Source of the DNA: QALR01 sp900552255
GTDB taxonomy: Bacteria > Bacillota > Clostridia > Oscillospirales > CAG-272
DNA: 64,000 nucleotides
Assembly (NCBI GenBank): GCA_048526005.1
Contig: DBFVEH010000026.1
Location: forward strand, 1-64,000
Reading direction: 5' to 3'
Shown: piece after piece, positions 53,643-62,772 of the stretch
Position numbering within the stretch: position 1 is the first letter of the stretch
How the letters are laid out: every line of letters starts with the position of its first letter
Notes under the pieces: model-generated
Seen by the model: the letters and a program-made list of their open reading frames with translations, nothing else
What the model was told of the DNA's origin: nothing
Database searches by the model: none
Made by a program: the position numbers and the translations under genes

Positions 53643-53711
53643 TTTCCCTCCGATTTTTGCCGACATCCATTCCATCTTTGGACTTTTAAATTCGCAGCCA
53701 AAGCCTTCCCC

Positions 53712-54680
53712 TCACCCGCGCATCAGCTTTTGACTGCGGATATCCTTTCCCGCAAAGACGCAGATCTCAAATTCCCCAAAGAGCCGCGAAGTGATACGGT
53801 CTGTGTATTTTGCGAGAAGCTCCTCCTTGCGGATATTGGTGGAAATGATCATGCTCTTCTCCGAAATCAGCCGCGTATTGACCAAATGGTAGAGGCAGGA
53901 AACCGTAAACTGGCTCTGCATCTCCGTGCCGAGATCGTCGATGATGAGAAGATCGCAGGAAAGATAGCGTTCCGTCCGGTTTTCACCCGCCGCGGCACGG
54001 CCGAATTTCTCCGCTTCAAAATCGGAAAAAATCCTCTGCGCGCTCTCGTATACGACGTCGAAGCCGCCCTCCACCACCTCTTTGGCGATGGCGCTGGAAA
54101 GATGCGTTTTGCCAAGTCCCGTCGTACCGATAAAAAGCAGATTGCGCATATGCTTTCCGTCGAAGCCCGCGGCATACCGCTTGGCACGGTCTAAAATCCG
54201 TTCCATATTCGCCCTTTCCGCGCCCTCGTAATATGTCAAATCAAACGTATCAAAATTCTGCTTGCCGATCAGCTTCAGAACGCCGGAGCTTTCATAGCCC
54301 GCGAGCGTGAGCGCACGGCGCATACATTTGCACATCTTTCCGTTCACAAAGCCGACGTCCTGACACTCTTCGCATTCGTATTTGACCGAGCTGTAATCCT
54401 CCGGATAGCCGTTCGCACGCAGAATCTCCCGCCGCGCTTCGAGCAAAAGGTTGTTGCCCTCCTCCAGCTTCCGGATGCGCGCGTCAAGTCCTTCCCTGCC
54501 GTTTAGAGCTTCCCGCATGATGCGCAGTCCCGTCGCGGAAAGCGCGCGGTCGATCTCCGCCACCTGCGGAAGCTTTTCATGAAGCTCGGCACGCCGTGCC
54601 TCAGCCGCCTCCTTCGCGCGGAGATTTTTATCCTTATACTGCGCCGCGATTCTCTTGTAATTTTCCGGATTATATGCCAT
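53712..54680 (-). CDS. dnaC: Replicative helicase loader DnaC/DnaI
   Basis: The protein has 322 residues. A helical N-terminus and a zinc site (CEECQDVG then CKCMRR) are followed by the AAA+ domain with FIGTTGLGKTHLSSAI near 190, Walker B LLIIDDLGTE near 255 and sensor ISTNIRKEEL. It loads the replicative helicase. The dnaD gene lies 38 bp upstream, a standard primosome pair. Confidence 0.93.
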   Translation of the reverse strand: MAYNPENYKRIAAQYKDKNLRAKEAAEARRAELHEKLPQVAEIDRALSATGLRIMREALNGREGLDARIRKLEEGNNLLLEARREILRANGYPEDYSSVKYECEECQDVGFVNGKMCKCMRRALTLAGYESSGVLKLIGKQNFDTFDLTYYEGAERANMERILDRAKRYAAGFDGKHMRNLLFIGTTGLGKTHLSSAIAKEVVEGGFDVVYESAQRIFSDFEAEKFGRAAAGENRTERYLSCDLLIIDDLGTEMQSQFTVSCLYHLVNTRLISEKSMIISTNIRKEELLAKYTDRITSRLFGEFEICVFAGKDIRSQKLMRG

Positions 54681-54718
54681 GCCAAAAACCACCTGTTCTT
54701 TTCAGATTTGAGCGCGCC

Positions 54719-55642
54719 TCACTCGCTTTTCTCCGCCGCTTCACCGCGGCGTGTCGCCGCGTCAAAAAATTCGTCAAGATCGAAGCCGATCTCCTTTTTC
54801 TTTTTATCGCCCGCTTTTCCGGATTTCTTATGCTTTTCCGCAAAATCCGCGACATCCTCTTTCGTACGGCAGCCGGCCTCCACCCATTTCTTTAAGATCC
54901 CGTTTTCATAAGAGAACTTCGGCTGCGGAATCGCCGCCATCATCTCGTTATAGGCAAGCTCGATGAGCTCAAACGGAAGATTCCAGTCGATCGTCCAAAC
55001 CGTGAGATATTCGCGCTCCTTCGGCGTCAGCGCACGCTCGCCGAGGCCGAAAAGGCTGCGGATCCGGTACTCCATATCGTTTTTGCGTTCTTCCTTCTCT
55101 ATGTAAGCGTCAAGCGCTCCGACCGTTACGGCGCCGCTGTCGTAAAGCGAAATCCCCACCTTTTCGATATACCGAAGCGCCGGCTTTCCGATATCGTAGC
55201 AATGCTTGCAAAGCTTCACGATATACTCGAAATCCAGCCGCAGGCCGTCATGGAGATACAGAATCGACTCGGTCTCCGTCGGCGTAAAGGTTTTGCCGAG
55301 AATGGCGGAGCAGACGTCGATGAGCTCCTTTACGTCGCTTTCAGCACAGATGCGCTCCATTTCCTCTCCCGAATACGCAGGACGGCCGGCTGGCATTCGC
55401 ACCGCGCGCTCCGGTTCCAGGTCCTCCGCCGCAATCACCCCGGCCTCCGACCAAAAGCGAAGCGCCGCCGGGATCCTGTCCGCGCAGACGCCAGAGAGCT
55501 CGGACAAGCGGCCGATATCATTTTTTTCGACAGCGAGGGCAAGCAGCACACGCAGCTCCTCCGCAGACGCACGGTCAGCAGCGGCGAGCGCGCGGCCGGG
55601 CAGACTGACCGCCGAACGGTCATATAAAAATTCAATTTTCAT
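54719..55642 (-). CDS. dnaD: DnaD-domain primosomal protein
   Basis: The protein has 307 residues. An N-terminal winged helix (about 15-80), a DnaB_2/DnaD domain (about 115-190) and a second one with the YxxxIxxxW-like ending (FSYENGILKKWVEAGCRTKE near 265). It recruits the helicase-loader complex at origins and restart sites. The DnaA-box cluster lies just upstream of its start. Confidence 0.9.
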   Translation of the reverse strand: MKIEFLYDRSAVSLPGRALAAADRASAEELRVLLALAVEKNDIGRLSELSGVCADRIPAALRFWSEAGVIAAEDLEPERAVRMPAGRPAYSGEEMERICAESDVKELIDVCSAILGKTFTPTETESILYLHDGLRLDFEYIVKLCKHCYDIGKPALRYIEKVGISLYDSGAVTVGALDAYIEKEERKNDMEYRIRSLFGLGERALTPKEREYLTVWTIDWNLPFELIELAYNEMMAAIPQPKFSYENGILKKWVEAGCRTKEDVADFAEKHKKSGKAGDKKKKEIGFDLDEFFDAATRRGEAAEKSE

Positions 55643-55757
55643 GATTCATCGTCCTCTCTGCCGCAGTCAATCATTAGCGTTTTATTAGTAAAAAATGAAT
55701 TTTTGATGCAAAGTAAATTTTTCTTACCAATCGGGTAAATAAAGTGTTTTTAAGCCG

Positions 55758-55912
55758 TTTTCCACAGGATTTTTTGTGGAAAACGACGGGCGTCTTATCC
55801 ACATTTCCCACAGAGTTTTCCACCAAAATTTATAAAAACAGCCCTGTTTTAAAGGTTTTTTCACTTTTATACAGGTGTATCTCAATTTTTTCTTTCCACC
55901 GATTGTGGAAAA
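55758..55912. other. DnaA-box cluster in AT-rich intergenic DNA
   Basis: TTATCCACA (55795-55803) is a perfect DnaA box. Nearby are TTTTCCACA at 55758-55766, its reverse complement at 55775-55783 and again at 55904-55912, and weaker matches at 55804-55812, 55816-55824 and 55892-55900. Seven boxes occur in 155 bp, flanked by an AT-rich tract (55913-56000). It may be an origin or a DnaA titration/regulatory cluster controlling dnaD-dnaC. dnaA and dnaN are not in the window. Confidence 0.8.
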
Positions 55913-56017
55913 CCTAAAATTTCATTTTATACGAATGTTAATGAAAAAAACGGCATTTTCATCCAAAAAAATGACCAAAATTCAAGCTCAAAATTCTATG
56001 AATTTTTTATCGGATTT

Positions 56018-57025
56018 TCACACCGAATACGCATATGCGTTCAGCGACTCGTCGGAAAAATTTTCCGCTTCAAATTCAAAACACGCGGCAGCCCCGATCA
56101 TCGCGGCGTTATCGCCGCAGTAGCGAAGCTCCGGCATATACAAGGAAATATTCCGAGCGGCGGAAAACGCGCCCAGCGCCGTGCGCAGGTGAGAATTGGC
56201 CGCAACGCCGCCCGCAAGGACAAGCGTATGCAGATCGGGATTCCGGTCAAACGCCATACCGAGCTTTGCCGTCACGCTGGAAACGGCGGCATTCACAAAG
56301 CCCGCCGCAATATCGGCGCGCGGCAGCTCATTTCCCTTCTGTGTCTCCTGATTGATAAAATTCAAAACCGCCGTCTTGATGCCAGAGAACGACAGATCCA
56401 AGGTGCCGTCATGGATCGCCGCGGACGGAAAGGAAATCGGATCTTTTCCCTCATAAGCAAGCTTATCGAGCGCAGCGCCTCCGGGATACGGCATCCCCAT
56501 GACGCGCGCCACCTTGTCAAAGCTTTCCCCCATCGCGTCGTCGCGCGTACCGCCGAGCACGGCATACTCGCGGTAATCATTCACCCGAAGCATCGACGTA
56601 TGTCCGCCGGAGGCGACAAAGGCGAGAAACGGAGGCGTAAGCGTCTCATGGCAAAGATAGTTCGCCGCAATATGTCCCTTAATATGATTGACCGCGATAA
56701 GCGGCTTATTCCAAGAAAAAGCGAGAGATTTCGCAAAATTCACGCCGACAAGCAGCGCGCCGATCAGTCCCGGATTGTTCGTGACCGCCACAGCGTCGAT
56801 TTCCGCCGCCGTAAGTCCGGCCTTTGCCAGCGCCTCATAAGCGATGCCGGAAACGGCCTCGCAATGGGCGCGGCTCGCGATTTCCGGCACAACGCCGCCA
56901 AACCTCGCGTGGACGGCAATCTGAGACGCAACGATATTGGAGCGAACCGCAAACCGCCCGTCCTTATATTCCACGACGGCGGCGGCCGTCTCATCGCATG
57001 AGCTTTCAAAAGCAAGAATACGCAT
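56018..57025 (-). CDS. tsaD: tRNA threonylcarbamoyladenosine synthase subunit TsaD
   Basis: The protein has 335 residues. ATG 57025 opens MRILAFESSCDETAAAVVEY; AGGA lies just upstream. Metal-binding HIKGHIAANY near 110 and ATPase-like phosphate loops (VASGGHTSML, VLAGGVAANSHLR) identify TsaD/Gcp. It makes t6A37 on ANN-decoding tRNAs with TsaB and TsaE, which are not seen beside it. Confidence 0.95.
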   Translation of the reverse strand: MRILAFESSCDETAAAVVEYKDGRFAVRSNIVASQIAVHARFGGVVPEIASRAHCEAVSGIAYEALAKAGLTAAEIDAVAVTNNPGLIGALLVGVNFAKSLAFSWNKPLIAVNHIKGHIAANYLCHETLTPPFLAFVASGGHTSMLRVNDYREYAVLGGTRDDAMGESFDKVARVMGMPYPGGAALDKLAYEGKDPISFPSAAIHDGTLDLSFSGIKTAVLNFINQETQKGNELPRADIAAGFVNAAVSSVTAKLGMAFDRNPDLHTLVLAGGVAANSHLRTALGAFSAARNISLYMPELRYCGDNAAMIGAAACFEFEAENFSDESLNAYAYSV

Positions 57026-57136
57026 AAGCATCCTATCTGCCGCATGGAATCCTTCAAGCGGCAAGCATAAATTCAAAATCGGAAGAGAAGCCGGAACTTC
57101 TCTTCCTCGATAAACCATTTTATCAGAAAACAAGGA

Positions 57137-57580
57137 TTATTTCAAATACCAATTATAGAGAAACGCATCCTCACGCGGAGCCGCATAAAAACCGCGGCGC
57201 ACACCGACCCGTTCAAATCCATTTTTTTCATACAGCGTCTGCGCCGCTGTGTTGGAGGCGCGCACCTCCAGCATCAGAACAGAAAGCCCGCGGCGCGCCG
57301 CCTCCGTTTTCAGCGCGTCAAGAAGCGCGCTTCCCACCCCCATGCGGCGAAACACGGGAGCCACCGCGAGATTGCAGATCTGTCCCTCGTCGAGCACGCA
57401 AAACATCGTGACATGTCCGGCAAATATACCGTCCACGGCGGCGCTGAGGCACACCGCGCCGCTCTGCACGACGGCAGCCTCGATCATTTCACGGCTCCAC
57501 GGCGCGGAAAAACACTGGGCTTCCAAAGCCGCCGCGGCGCCCGCCTCGCCCTCTGTCAGAGGAGCCGTTTCAATCTTCAT
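57137..57580 (-). CDS. rimI: Ribosomal-protein-alanine N-acetyltransferase RimI
   Basis: The protein has 147 residues of GNAT type. Motif A VAPVFRRMGVGSALLDAL includes the acetyl-CoA R/Q-x-x-G-x-G loop; LEVRASNTAAQTLYEKNGF is typical of RimI. Upstream of tsaD in the same unit, as in many Firmicutes. It overlaps the LMW phosphatase gene by 11 bp. Confidence 0.9.
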   Translation of the reverse strand: MKIETAPLTEGEAGAAAALEAQCFSAPWSREMIEAAVVQSGAVCLSAAVDGIFAGHVTMFCVLDEGQICNLAVAPVFRRMGVGSALLDALKTEAARRGLSVLMLEVRASNTAAQTLYEKNGFERVGVRRGFYAAPREDAFLYNWYLK

Positions 57581-58013
57581 CCTTATTCTCCAAAAACATA
57601 GCGGATATCCCGTCCCGTATGCGTCGTATGCCGTCCATCAGCTCTTCGCCGGCAAGACGGGAAATATCGGAAATCCCCTCCGGCAGCGCCGTGATTTTCT
57701 CCGAATATTCCGGGAAATAGGCGCGCAGAAGCGCGGCATAGCCCTCCGAAACCGCAACGGTCATGTCGCTACTTCGGAGCATTTCCTCCGTCAGTCTCGC
57801 CGAGCGATGAGACACAGGCGACACCTCCCTCCCGAACAGCGCGGAAAGAACGGCGGCACAGGAGGCCATCATCGGCTCGCCGTCATGGGCGAAGAGTCCG
57901 GCCGAGGCGGCGTCATAGCGGTCGCCGCCGTATTCGCGGAGAATCGCTTCCGCGGCCGGACTGCGGCAGGTATTGGCGGAACATACGAACAGGATTCTCT
58001 TTTTTCTTTCCAT
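57570..58013 (-). CDS. Low-molecular-weight protein tyrosine phosphatase
   Basis: The protein has 147 residues. The start MERKKRILFVCSANTCRSPA at 58013 has the P-loop C-x5-R (CSANTCRS) at its front, with catalytic Cys at residue 11. The general-acid Asp lies in a late loop (DISRLAGEELMDG). Start overlaps the mrp stop (TAATG). It may dephosphorylate proteins or act on arsenate-like substrates; family only. Confidence 0.87.
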   Translation of the reverse strand: MERKKRILFVCSANTCRSPAAEAILREYGGDRYDAASAGLFAHDGEPMMASCAAVLSALFGREVSPVSHRSARLTEEMLRSSDMTVAVSEGYAALLRAYFPEYSEKITALPEGISDISRLAGEELMDGIRRIRDGISAMFLENKDED

Positions 58014-58876
58014 TATAGGATTCGCTGCGGCTGCGCCTCGATCGCATCCGCAATAGAGGAAGCTGTCCCGTTTTCGCATAGCTCGATCGTTCCGGCGTCG
58101 CACATCGCGGCAAGCGCAGGATCAAGCGGCAGCTTCGCAAGAACAGGAATCTCAAACTCCTTTGCTACGGCATCGATTTTGCTTTCGCCGAACACTTTCA
58201 GATCACGCCCGCAGTCGGGGCACTTGACATAGCTCATGTTCTCGACGATGCCGACGATCGGAATGTTCATCAGCTTCGCCATATTCACGGCCTTGGCAAC
58301 GATCATCGAAACGAGATCCTGAGGGCTTGTCACCACGATGATGCCGTCAAGCGGAATCGACTGGAAAATCGTGAGCGGTACGTCGCCCGTTCCGGGCGGG
58401 CAGTCGATGAGCATGCAGTCGAGATCGCCCCAAATGACATCCGTCCAAAACTGCTTGACCGTTCCCGCAATGACGGGTCCGCGCCACACGACAGGCGAGG
58501 TGATATCCTCCAGCAGAAGATTGACGCTCATGACCTTGATGCCGGTCTTTGTCTCCTTCGGCAGGATGCCTCCGAGCGGCGCCGCCTCGCAGATGCCGGA
58601 AAGTCCGAACGCCTTCGGAATGGAAGGGCCTGTCACGTCGGCATCCATGATTCCCACCTTCAGTCCTCTGCGCCGAAGCTCGACCGCGGCAAGCTCCGTC
58701 ACCATCGACTTGCCGACTCCGCCCTTGCCGCTGACGACACCGATCACCTTTCCGACCATGCTCATCGGATTGATCGCCTCAAACATCGATCCCTGCTTGG
58801 AAGGACACGCCGCACCGCACGTCGAGCAGTCGTGCGTGCATTCCCCTCCCTGGATCTCCTTTTCTTCATCCATCAT
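58013..58876 (-). CDS. mrp: Mrp/NBP35-family Fe-S carrier ATPase
   Basis: The protein has 287 residues. An N-terminal Cys cluster (CTHDCSTCGAACPS) precedes deviant Walker A GKGGVGKSMVTELAA near 48, Walker B LDCMLIDCPPGTGDVPL near 160 and a CxxC (YVKCPDCGRD) near 216. It holds a transferable [4Fe-4S] cluster for apo-enzymes. AGGAG precedes ATG 58876. First gene of mrp-PTP-rimI-tsaD. Confidence 0.93.
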   Translation of the reverse strand: MMDEEKEIQGGECTHDCSTCGAACPSKQGSMFEAINPMSMVGKVIGVVSGKGGVGKSMVTELAAVELRRRGLKVGIMDADVTGPSIPKAFGLSGICEAAPLGGILPKETKTGIKVMSVNLLLEDITSPVVWRGPVIAGTVKQFWTDVIWGDLDCMLIDCPPGTGDVPLTIFQSIPLDGIIVVTSPQDLVSMIVAKAVNMAKLMNIPIVGIVENMSYVKCPDCGRDLKVFGESKIDAVAKEFEIPVLAKLPLDPALAAMCDAGTIELCENGTASSIADAIEAQPQRIL

Positions 58877-58978
58877 GTTTCATTCTCCTAACTGCCGTCA
58901 CGCCGGACGGCTATCGTATTTCTCGGGAATCGAACGCTAAAATGCTTGTCCGGATCCCGTTTTTTAGTTTTATCCTTT

Positions 58979-58998
58979 TGTATAAATCATTTTATACA
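58979..58998. promoter_or_regulatory. Perfect palindrome between uxaC and mrp
   Basis: TGTATAAA-TCAT-TTTATACA, an 8-4-8 perfect inverted repeat, lies 11 bp after the uxaC stop and about 100 bp before mrp. Likely a GntR-, LacI- or similar operator. Confidence 0.5.
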
Positions 58999-59009
58999 TG
59001 CACATAAAA

Positions 59010-60458
59010 TCAAATCAGATTAAAGCCGAAGAAGTCCTTCGTATTGTTGTAGCAGATATCGCAGACCATTTGCGCCAACGTATCGATATCAAGCGGATAT
59101 TCCCCGCGCTCCACATATCCGCCGATCACGGAGCAAAGCACGCGGCGGAAATATTCATGGCGCGTATAGGAGAGAAAGCTGCGGGAATCCGTCAGCATTC
59201 CGACAAATTTTCCGAGCGCGGAAAGGCTCGCAAGATTTTCCAGCTGCTCGCGCATACCGCGGATATGATCGTTAAACCACCACGCGCTGCCGTGCTGCAT
59301 TTTCGGCATATTGAGAAGCCCCTCCGCCTCGTCGCTCGTATATTGGAAGCTGCCGGCAAGCACCGCCAGCGCCGCGTTGTCGGTCGGATTCAGCGAATAC
59401 AAAATCGTGCGCGGGAGCGCATTTTCCGAATTCAACGTATCGAGCATCCTCGCCAGCGCATAGATACAGTTTGTCCCGTGGATGGCATCGTAACCCGTAT
59501 CGGGCCCGAGAAGATTTTTCATCACCGTGTTCGGCGAACGCATCGCACCGAAATGAAGCTGCATCACCCATCCGTGCTTTACGTATTCGCGGCCAAAGAA
59601 GCGGATCAGCGCGCCTTTATATATCTTCGCCATCTCGGAATCGATCTTCTCGCCGGCGAGCGCGCGCTTGAGCGTGACATCCGCGATCGAAATCGACTGA
59701 GCGGCGGATTTGGTTTCGTCAAACGCTACATAATCGTCGAAACCGTGGTCTGCGGTGCGGCAGCCGAGCGCATCAAAGAATTCGATCCTGCGCTCCAGCG
59801 CGTCGCAAAGGGAGACGATATCGGTAATTTCCACCCCGCTCGCCTCGGAAAGCTTCGCGATATAGTCCGCGAAATCCGGCTTCTCCACGTTCATCGCTCT
59901 GTCTGGGCGGAACGCGGGCAGCACCTTCACATCAAAGGTTTTGTCCTGCGAAAGCGCGATGTGATATTCGAGCGAATCCGCAGGATCGTCCGTCGTGCAG
60001 AGCAGCTTCACATTCGATTTTTTGATGATCTCCCGCACGCTCATATCGTCCGAAGAAAGCTTTTCATTCGCAAGATTCCAAACCTGCTCACAGGTGTCCG
60101 GCGAGAGGATCCCGTCATAGCCGAAGTACCGTTTCAGCTCCAAGTGCGACCAATGATAAAGCGGATTGCCGATGAGCGACGGAAGCACCGACGCAAACGC
60201 CTCGAATTTTTCATAATCGGAGGCGTCTCCCGTGATTACGCGCTCAGGAAGTCCGAAGCAGCGCATGGCGCGCCATTTATAATGATCGCCTCCGAGCCAA
60301 ATCTCAGTGATATTCTCATATTTCCGATCTTCCGCGATCTCTTTCGGACTCACGTGGCAGTGATAGTCGACGATCGGCATTTCCGCCGCATAGTTGTGAT
60401 AAAGAACCCTCGCCATATCGCTGTCCAGCAAAAAATCCTCGTCCATAAAAGGCTTCAT
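59010..60458 (-). CDS. uxaC: Glucuronate/galacturonate isomerase
   Basis: The protein has 482 residues. The start MKPFMDEDFLLDSDMARVLY leads to MPIVDYHCHVSPKEIAEDRK, the metal-binding H-x-H of the amidohydrolase barrel; IWLGGDHYKWRAMRCFGL, LYHWSHLELKRYFG and DNRSFLSYTRHEYFRR-type ends are family-typical. It converts glucuronate to fructuronate and galacturonate to tagaturonate. Divergent from the KDPG aldolase gene, the last step of that pathway. Confidence 0.95.
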   Translation of the reverse strand: MKPFMDEDFLLDSDMARVLYHNYAAEMPIVDYHCHVSPKEIAEDRKYENITEIWLGGDHYKWRAMRCFGLPERVITGDASDYEKFEAFASVLPSLIGNPLYHWSHLELKRYFGYDGILSPDTCEQVWNLANEKLSSDDMSVREIIKKSNVKLLCTTDDPADSLEYHIALSQDKTFDVKVLPAFRPDRAMNVEKPDFADYIAKLSEASGVEITDIVSLCDALERRIEFFDALGCRTADHGFDDYVAFDETKSAAQSISIADVTLKRALAGEKIDSEMAKIYKGALIRFFGREYVKHGWVMQLHFGAMRSPNTVMKNLLGPDTGYDAIHGTNCIYALARMLDTLNSENALPRTILYSLNPTDNAALAVLAGSFQYTSDEAEGLLNMPKMQHGSAWWFNDHIRGMREQLENLASLSALGKFVGMLTDSRSFLSYTRHEYFRRVLCSVIGGYVERGEYPLDIDTLAQMVCDICYNNTKDFFGFNLI

Positions 60459-60574
60459 TTTTATGGTTTCCTTTCTTCAAGCATAATATTTCAACATTTT
60501 TCCGAAAAGCCCGCGTGCCATATCCTACGGCACGAAGCTTTCCGATATTTCAAAATAAATTATATACCAAATGC

Positions 60575-60603
60575 TTTACAAATGCAACAGAATATTGTAT
60601 AAT
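60575..60603 (+). promoter_or_regulatory. Promoter toward the KDPG aldolase gene
   Basis: TTTACA (60575-60580) and TATAAT (60598-60603) with a 17-bp spacer. The leader would be about 255 nt. The rest of 60459-60862 shows no gene or known riboswitch that I can identify. Confidence 0.65.
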
Positions 60604-60862
60604 TACGGCGAGATATTTTTTCGGTGCAGCATACTTTGCGTCTTTTCTACCAAAGAATCTTTCCAGCTTTCACCCGAATAGTTCGAAGGAATCGCCATGA
60701 CGGATATCCTACTCCTCGGCATATAAATCATTTGAAAAAATCATCTATGACGGAGGACGGAAAAGGTCCAATATTCCTTGAATCAGGTAATAATACAAAT
60801 TTATAATTTGTTTTATACATAAATATAACTGCGCCGGAACGGCGTTATTAGGAGGTTTTTGC

Positions 60863-61825
60863 ATGAACGATACCTTAAAGAAAATCGGCGAGATCGGCAT
60901 TATCCCCGTCATCAAAATCGAGGATGCGTCCAAAGCGGTGCCGCTGGCCGAAGCGCTTTCGCGCGGCGGACTGCCGGCGGCGGAGGTCACATTCCGCACC
61001 GCGGCGGCTGCGGACGCCATCCGCGCCGTCACGGAGGCGATGCCCGATATGCTCGTCGGCGCCGGAACCGTGCTCACAACCGAACAGGTGGACCGCGCCG
61101 CGGATGCCGGCGCAAAATTCATCGTTTCCCCCGGCTTCAATCCGAAAATCGTGAAATACTGCATCGAAAAAGGGATTCCGGTCTGCCCCGGCTGCTCGAC
61201 CTGCGGCGAAATGGAGCAGGCAATGGAGCTGGGACTCGACGTCGTCAAGTTCTTCCCCGCCGAAGCGGCGGGCGGACTTTCCGTCATCAAGGCGGTATCG
61301 GCGCCCTATGGAAACCTGAAATTCATGCCGACCGGCGGCATCAACGAGGAAAACATCCTCTCCTATCTCAAATTCCCGAAGATCCTCGCCTGCGGCGGAA
61401 GCTTCATGGTAAAGGACGCCCTCATCAAAGAGGGCAATTTTGCGGAGATCGAGCGTCTTACGCGAGAAGCGGTCGCGATCATGCACGGCTTTGAAATCGT
61501 CCACGTCGGCATCAACAGTCAAAATGCCGAAGAAATGAAGAAAACCGCGGAAACGCTCTGCCGGCTCTTCCTCCTCACCCCCGACGTGCGCTCCAAAGCG
61601 ATTTTCGCCGGCACAAAATTCGAGGTCATGGAAACGCCCTACCTCGGCAAAAACGGACATATCGCCATCGGCTGCAACTTTCCCGACCGCGCAAGAGCCT
61701 ATCTCGAGCGTCTCGGCGTGGAGTTCAACGAATCCACGGCGGCCTATGATGAAAAAGGAAACCTCAAAATCGTTTATCTGAAAGAAGAGATCGGCGGCTT
61801 CGCCTTCCATCTTGTGAAAAAATAA
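60863..61825 (+). CDS. eda: KDPG/KHG aldolase fused to a VOC-like domain
   Basis: The protein has 320 residues; ATG 60863 follows AGGAGG. N-terminal class I aldolase barrel (about 1-205): AEVTFRTAAAADAI, GAGTVLTTEQVD and Schiff-base Lys in LDVVKFFPAEAAGG. The C-terminal 110 residues (FEIVHVGINSQNAEEMKKTA to EIGGFAFHLVKK) resemble a VOC/glyoxalase-like module. The aldolase makes pyruvate and glyceraldehyde-3-phosphate from KDPG after uxaC-initiated uronate catabolism. Canonical Eda is about 210 residues, so the extra domain is a fusion. Confidence 0.93.
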   Translation: MNDTLKKIGEIGIIPVIKIEDASKAVPLAEALSRGGLPAAEVTFRTAAAADAIRAVTEAMPDMLVGAGTVLTTEQVDRAADAGAKFIVSPGFNPKIVKYCIEKGIPVCPGCSTCGEMEQAMELGLDVVKFFPAEAAGGLSVIKAVSAPYGNLKFMPTGGINEENILSYLKFPKILACGGSFMVKDALIKEGNFAEIERLTREAVAIMHGFEIVHVGINSQNAEEMKKTAETLCRLFLLTPDVRSKAIFAGTKFEVMETPYLGKNGHIAIGCNFPDRARAYLERLGVEFNESTAAYDEKGNLKIVYLKEEIGGFAFHLVKK

Positions 61826-61944
61826 GAGCGTCAAGCCGTTCAGCCTTACCCTATGCTTGGCGGAAGCCACAGTGAATCCCGGCGCGAAGTAAAAGAAGAG
61901 TCGAGAACAGGCACAGAAGCAAAAATCGATACGGCGTTTTTCCT

Positions 61945-61989
61945 CCGCACAAGGCCCGCGTTTTCTGCGGGCTTTGTGCGGAGTTTTTT
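61945..61989 (+). terminator. Terminator downstream of eda
   Basis: CCGCACAAGGCCCGC (61945-61959) pairs with GCGGGCTTTGTGCGG (61967-61981), one mismatch, followed by a T-run. Confidence 0.85.
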
Positions 61990-62146
61990 CCGCTTCCGCC
62001 ATGATATTCATAATATGGAATGGGTTTCAAAATTCATATGTCAATTCTCACATATTTTGCCCGCAAAGGTTAAAATTTTTAGGTTATTTTTTCGTTTTTT
62101 CGATATTTTTTTATCGAAAAGTATAGCATTTTTGAATGCGGTAGTG

Positions 62147-62157
62147 TATAATATAAT
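62147..62157 (+). promoter_or_regulatory. -10 region of the nuoEF promoter
   Basis: Two overlapping TATAAT boxes (62147-62152 and 62152-62157) lie about 90 bp before nuoE. The -35 is not clear. An AT-rich tract with a CGAT...ATCG stem (about 62101-62116) lies upstream. Confidence 0.5.
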
Positions 62158-62245
62158 TTGGTCAAAATCTACGGTGCGGAATATTCGGTAAAAATCAGAA
62201 AAACCGCATCGGAAATCACAGATTCTAAGGAGGAAGTTCTCTACC

Positions 62246-62740
62246 ATGAAAAAGAAACTTACGACGGTCGTATTCGACGGGACAAGAGAGCAAGAGGAAA
62301 AGCTCGCCTCTTTGATCGCCGAATACAAAAATGTCGAAGGCAATCTCATGCCTGTCCTTCAGGGCGCACAGGATATCTACGGATATCTCCCCATCGAGGT
62401 GCAGAAAAAGATCGCCGAAGGACTCGGACTTTCCCTGTCCGAGGTTTACGGCGCGGTATCCTTTTATTCGCAGTTCGCGCTCAATCCGAAAGGAAAGGTC
62501 GCCATCTCGGTATGTCTTGGAACGGCATGTTATGTAAAGGGCTCCGGCAAGCTGCATGAAAAATGTATGGAGATCACCGGAATCGGAGCCGGCGACATTT
62601 CGCCGGACGGCAGATTCTCCTATGAGGCGACGCGCTGTATCGGCGCATGCGGACTCGCTCCGGTCATGACGGTGAACGGAGACGTCTACGGCAGGATCAC
62701 CCCCGCCGATGTCGAAGGCATCATCGCCAAATATCTTTGA
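62246..62740 (+). CDS. nuoE: NADH dehydrogenase/hydrogenase 24-kDa [2Fe-2S] subunit
   Basis: The protein has 164 residues. A thioredoxin-like fold binds [2Fe-2S] through CLGTAC (C-x4-C) near 93-98 and CIGAC (C-x3-C) near 134-138. In Clostridia this subunit belongs to soluble electron-bifurcating hydrogenase or NADH-linked complexes rather than complex I. AAGGAGG precedes ATG 62246; nuoF follows in 32 bp. Confidence 0.92.
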   Translation: MKKKLTTVVFDGTREQEEKLASLIAEYKNVEGNLMPVLQGAQDIYGYLPIEVQKKIAEGLGLSLSEVYGAVSFYSQFALNPKGKVAISVCLGTACYVKGSGKLHEKCMEITGIGAGDISPDGRFSYEATRCIGACGLAPVMTVNGDVYGRITPADVEGIIAKYL

Positions 62741-62772
62741 TCCGATCAAATACATAGAAAGGAAAAAAAGCA

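Noticed and set aside
55643..56017. Calling this stretch oriC outright
   Set aside because: dnaA, dnaN and rpmH are absent and no GC skew can be computed here; only the DnaA-box cluster is supported.
58998..60602. 534-codon plus-strand frame over uxaC
   Set aside because: It is the antisense shadow of uxaC; no ribosome site and Arg/His-rich composition typical of reverse-frame translation in GC-rich genes.
60875..62011. 378-codon minus-strand frame over eda
   Set aside because: Antisense shadow of the KDPG aldolase gene, with no family motif.
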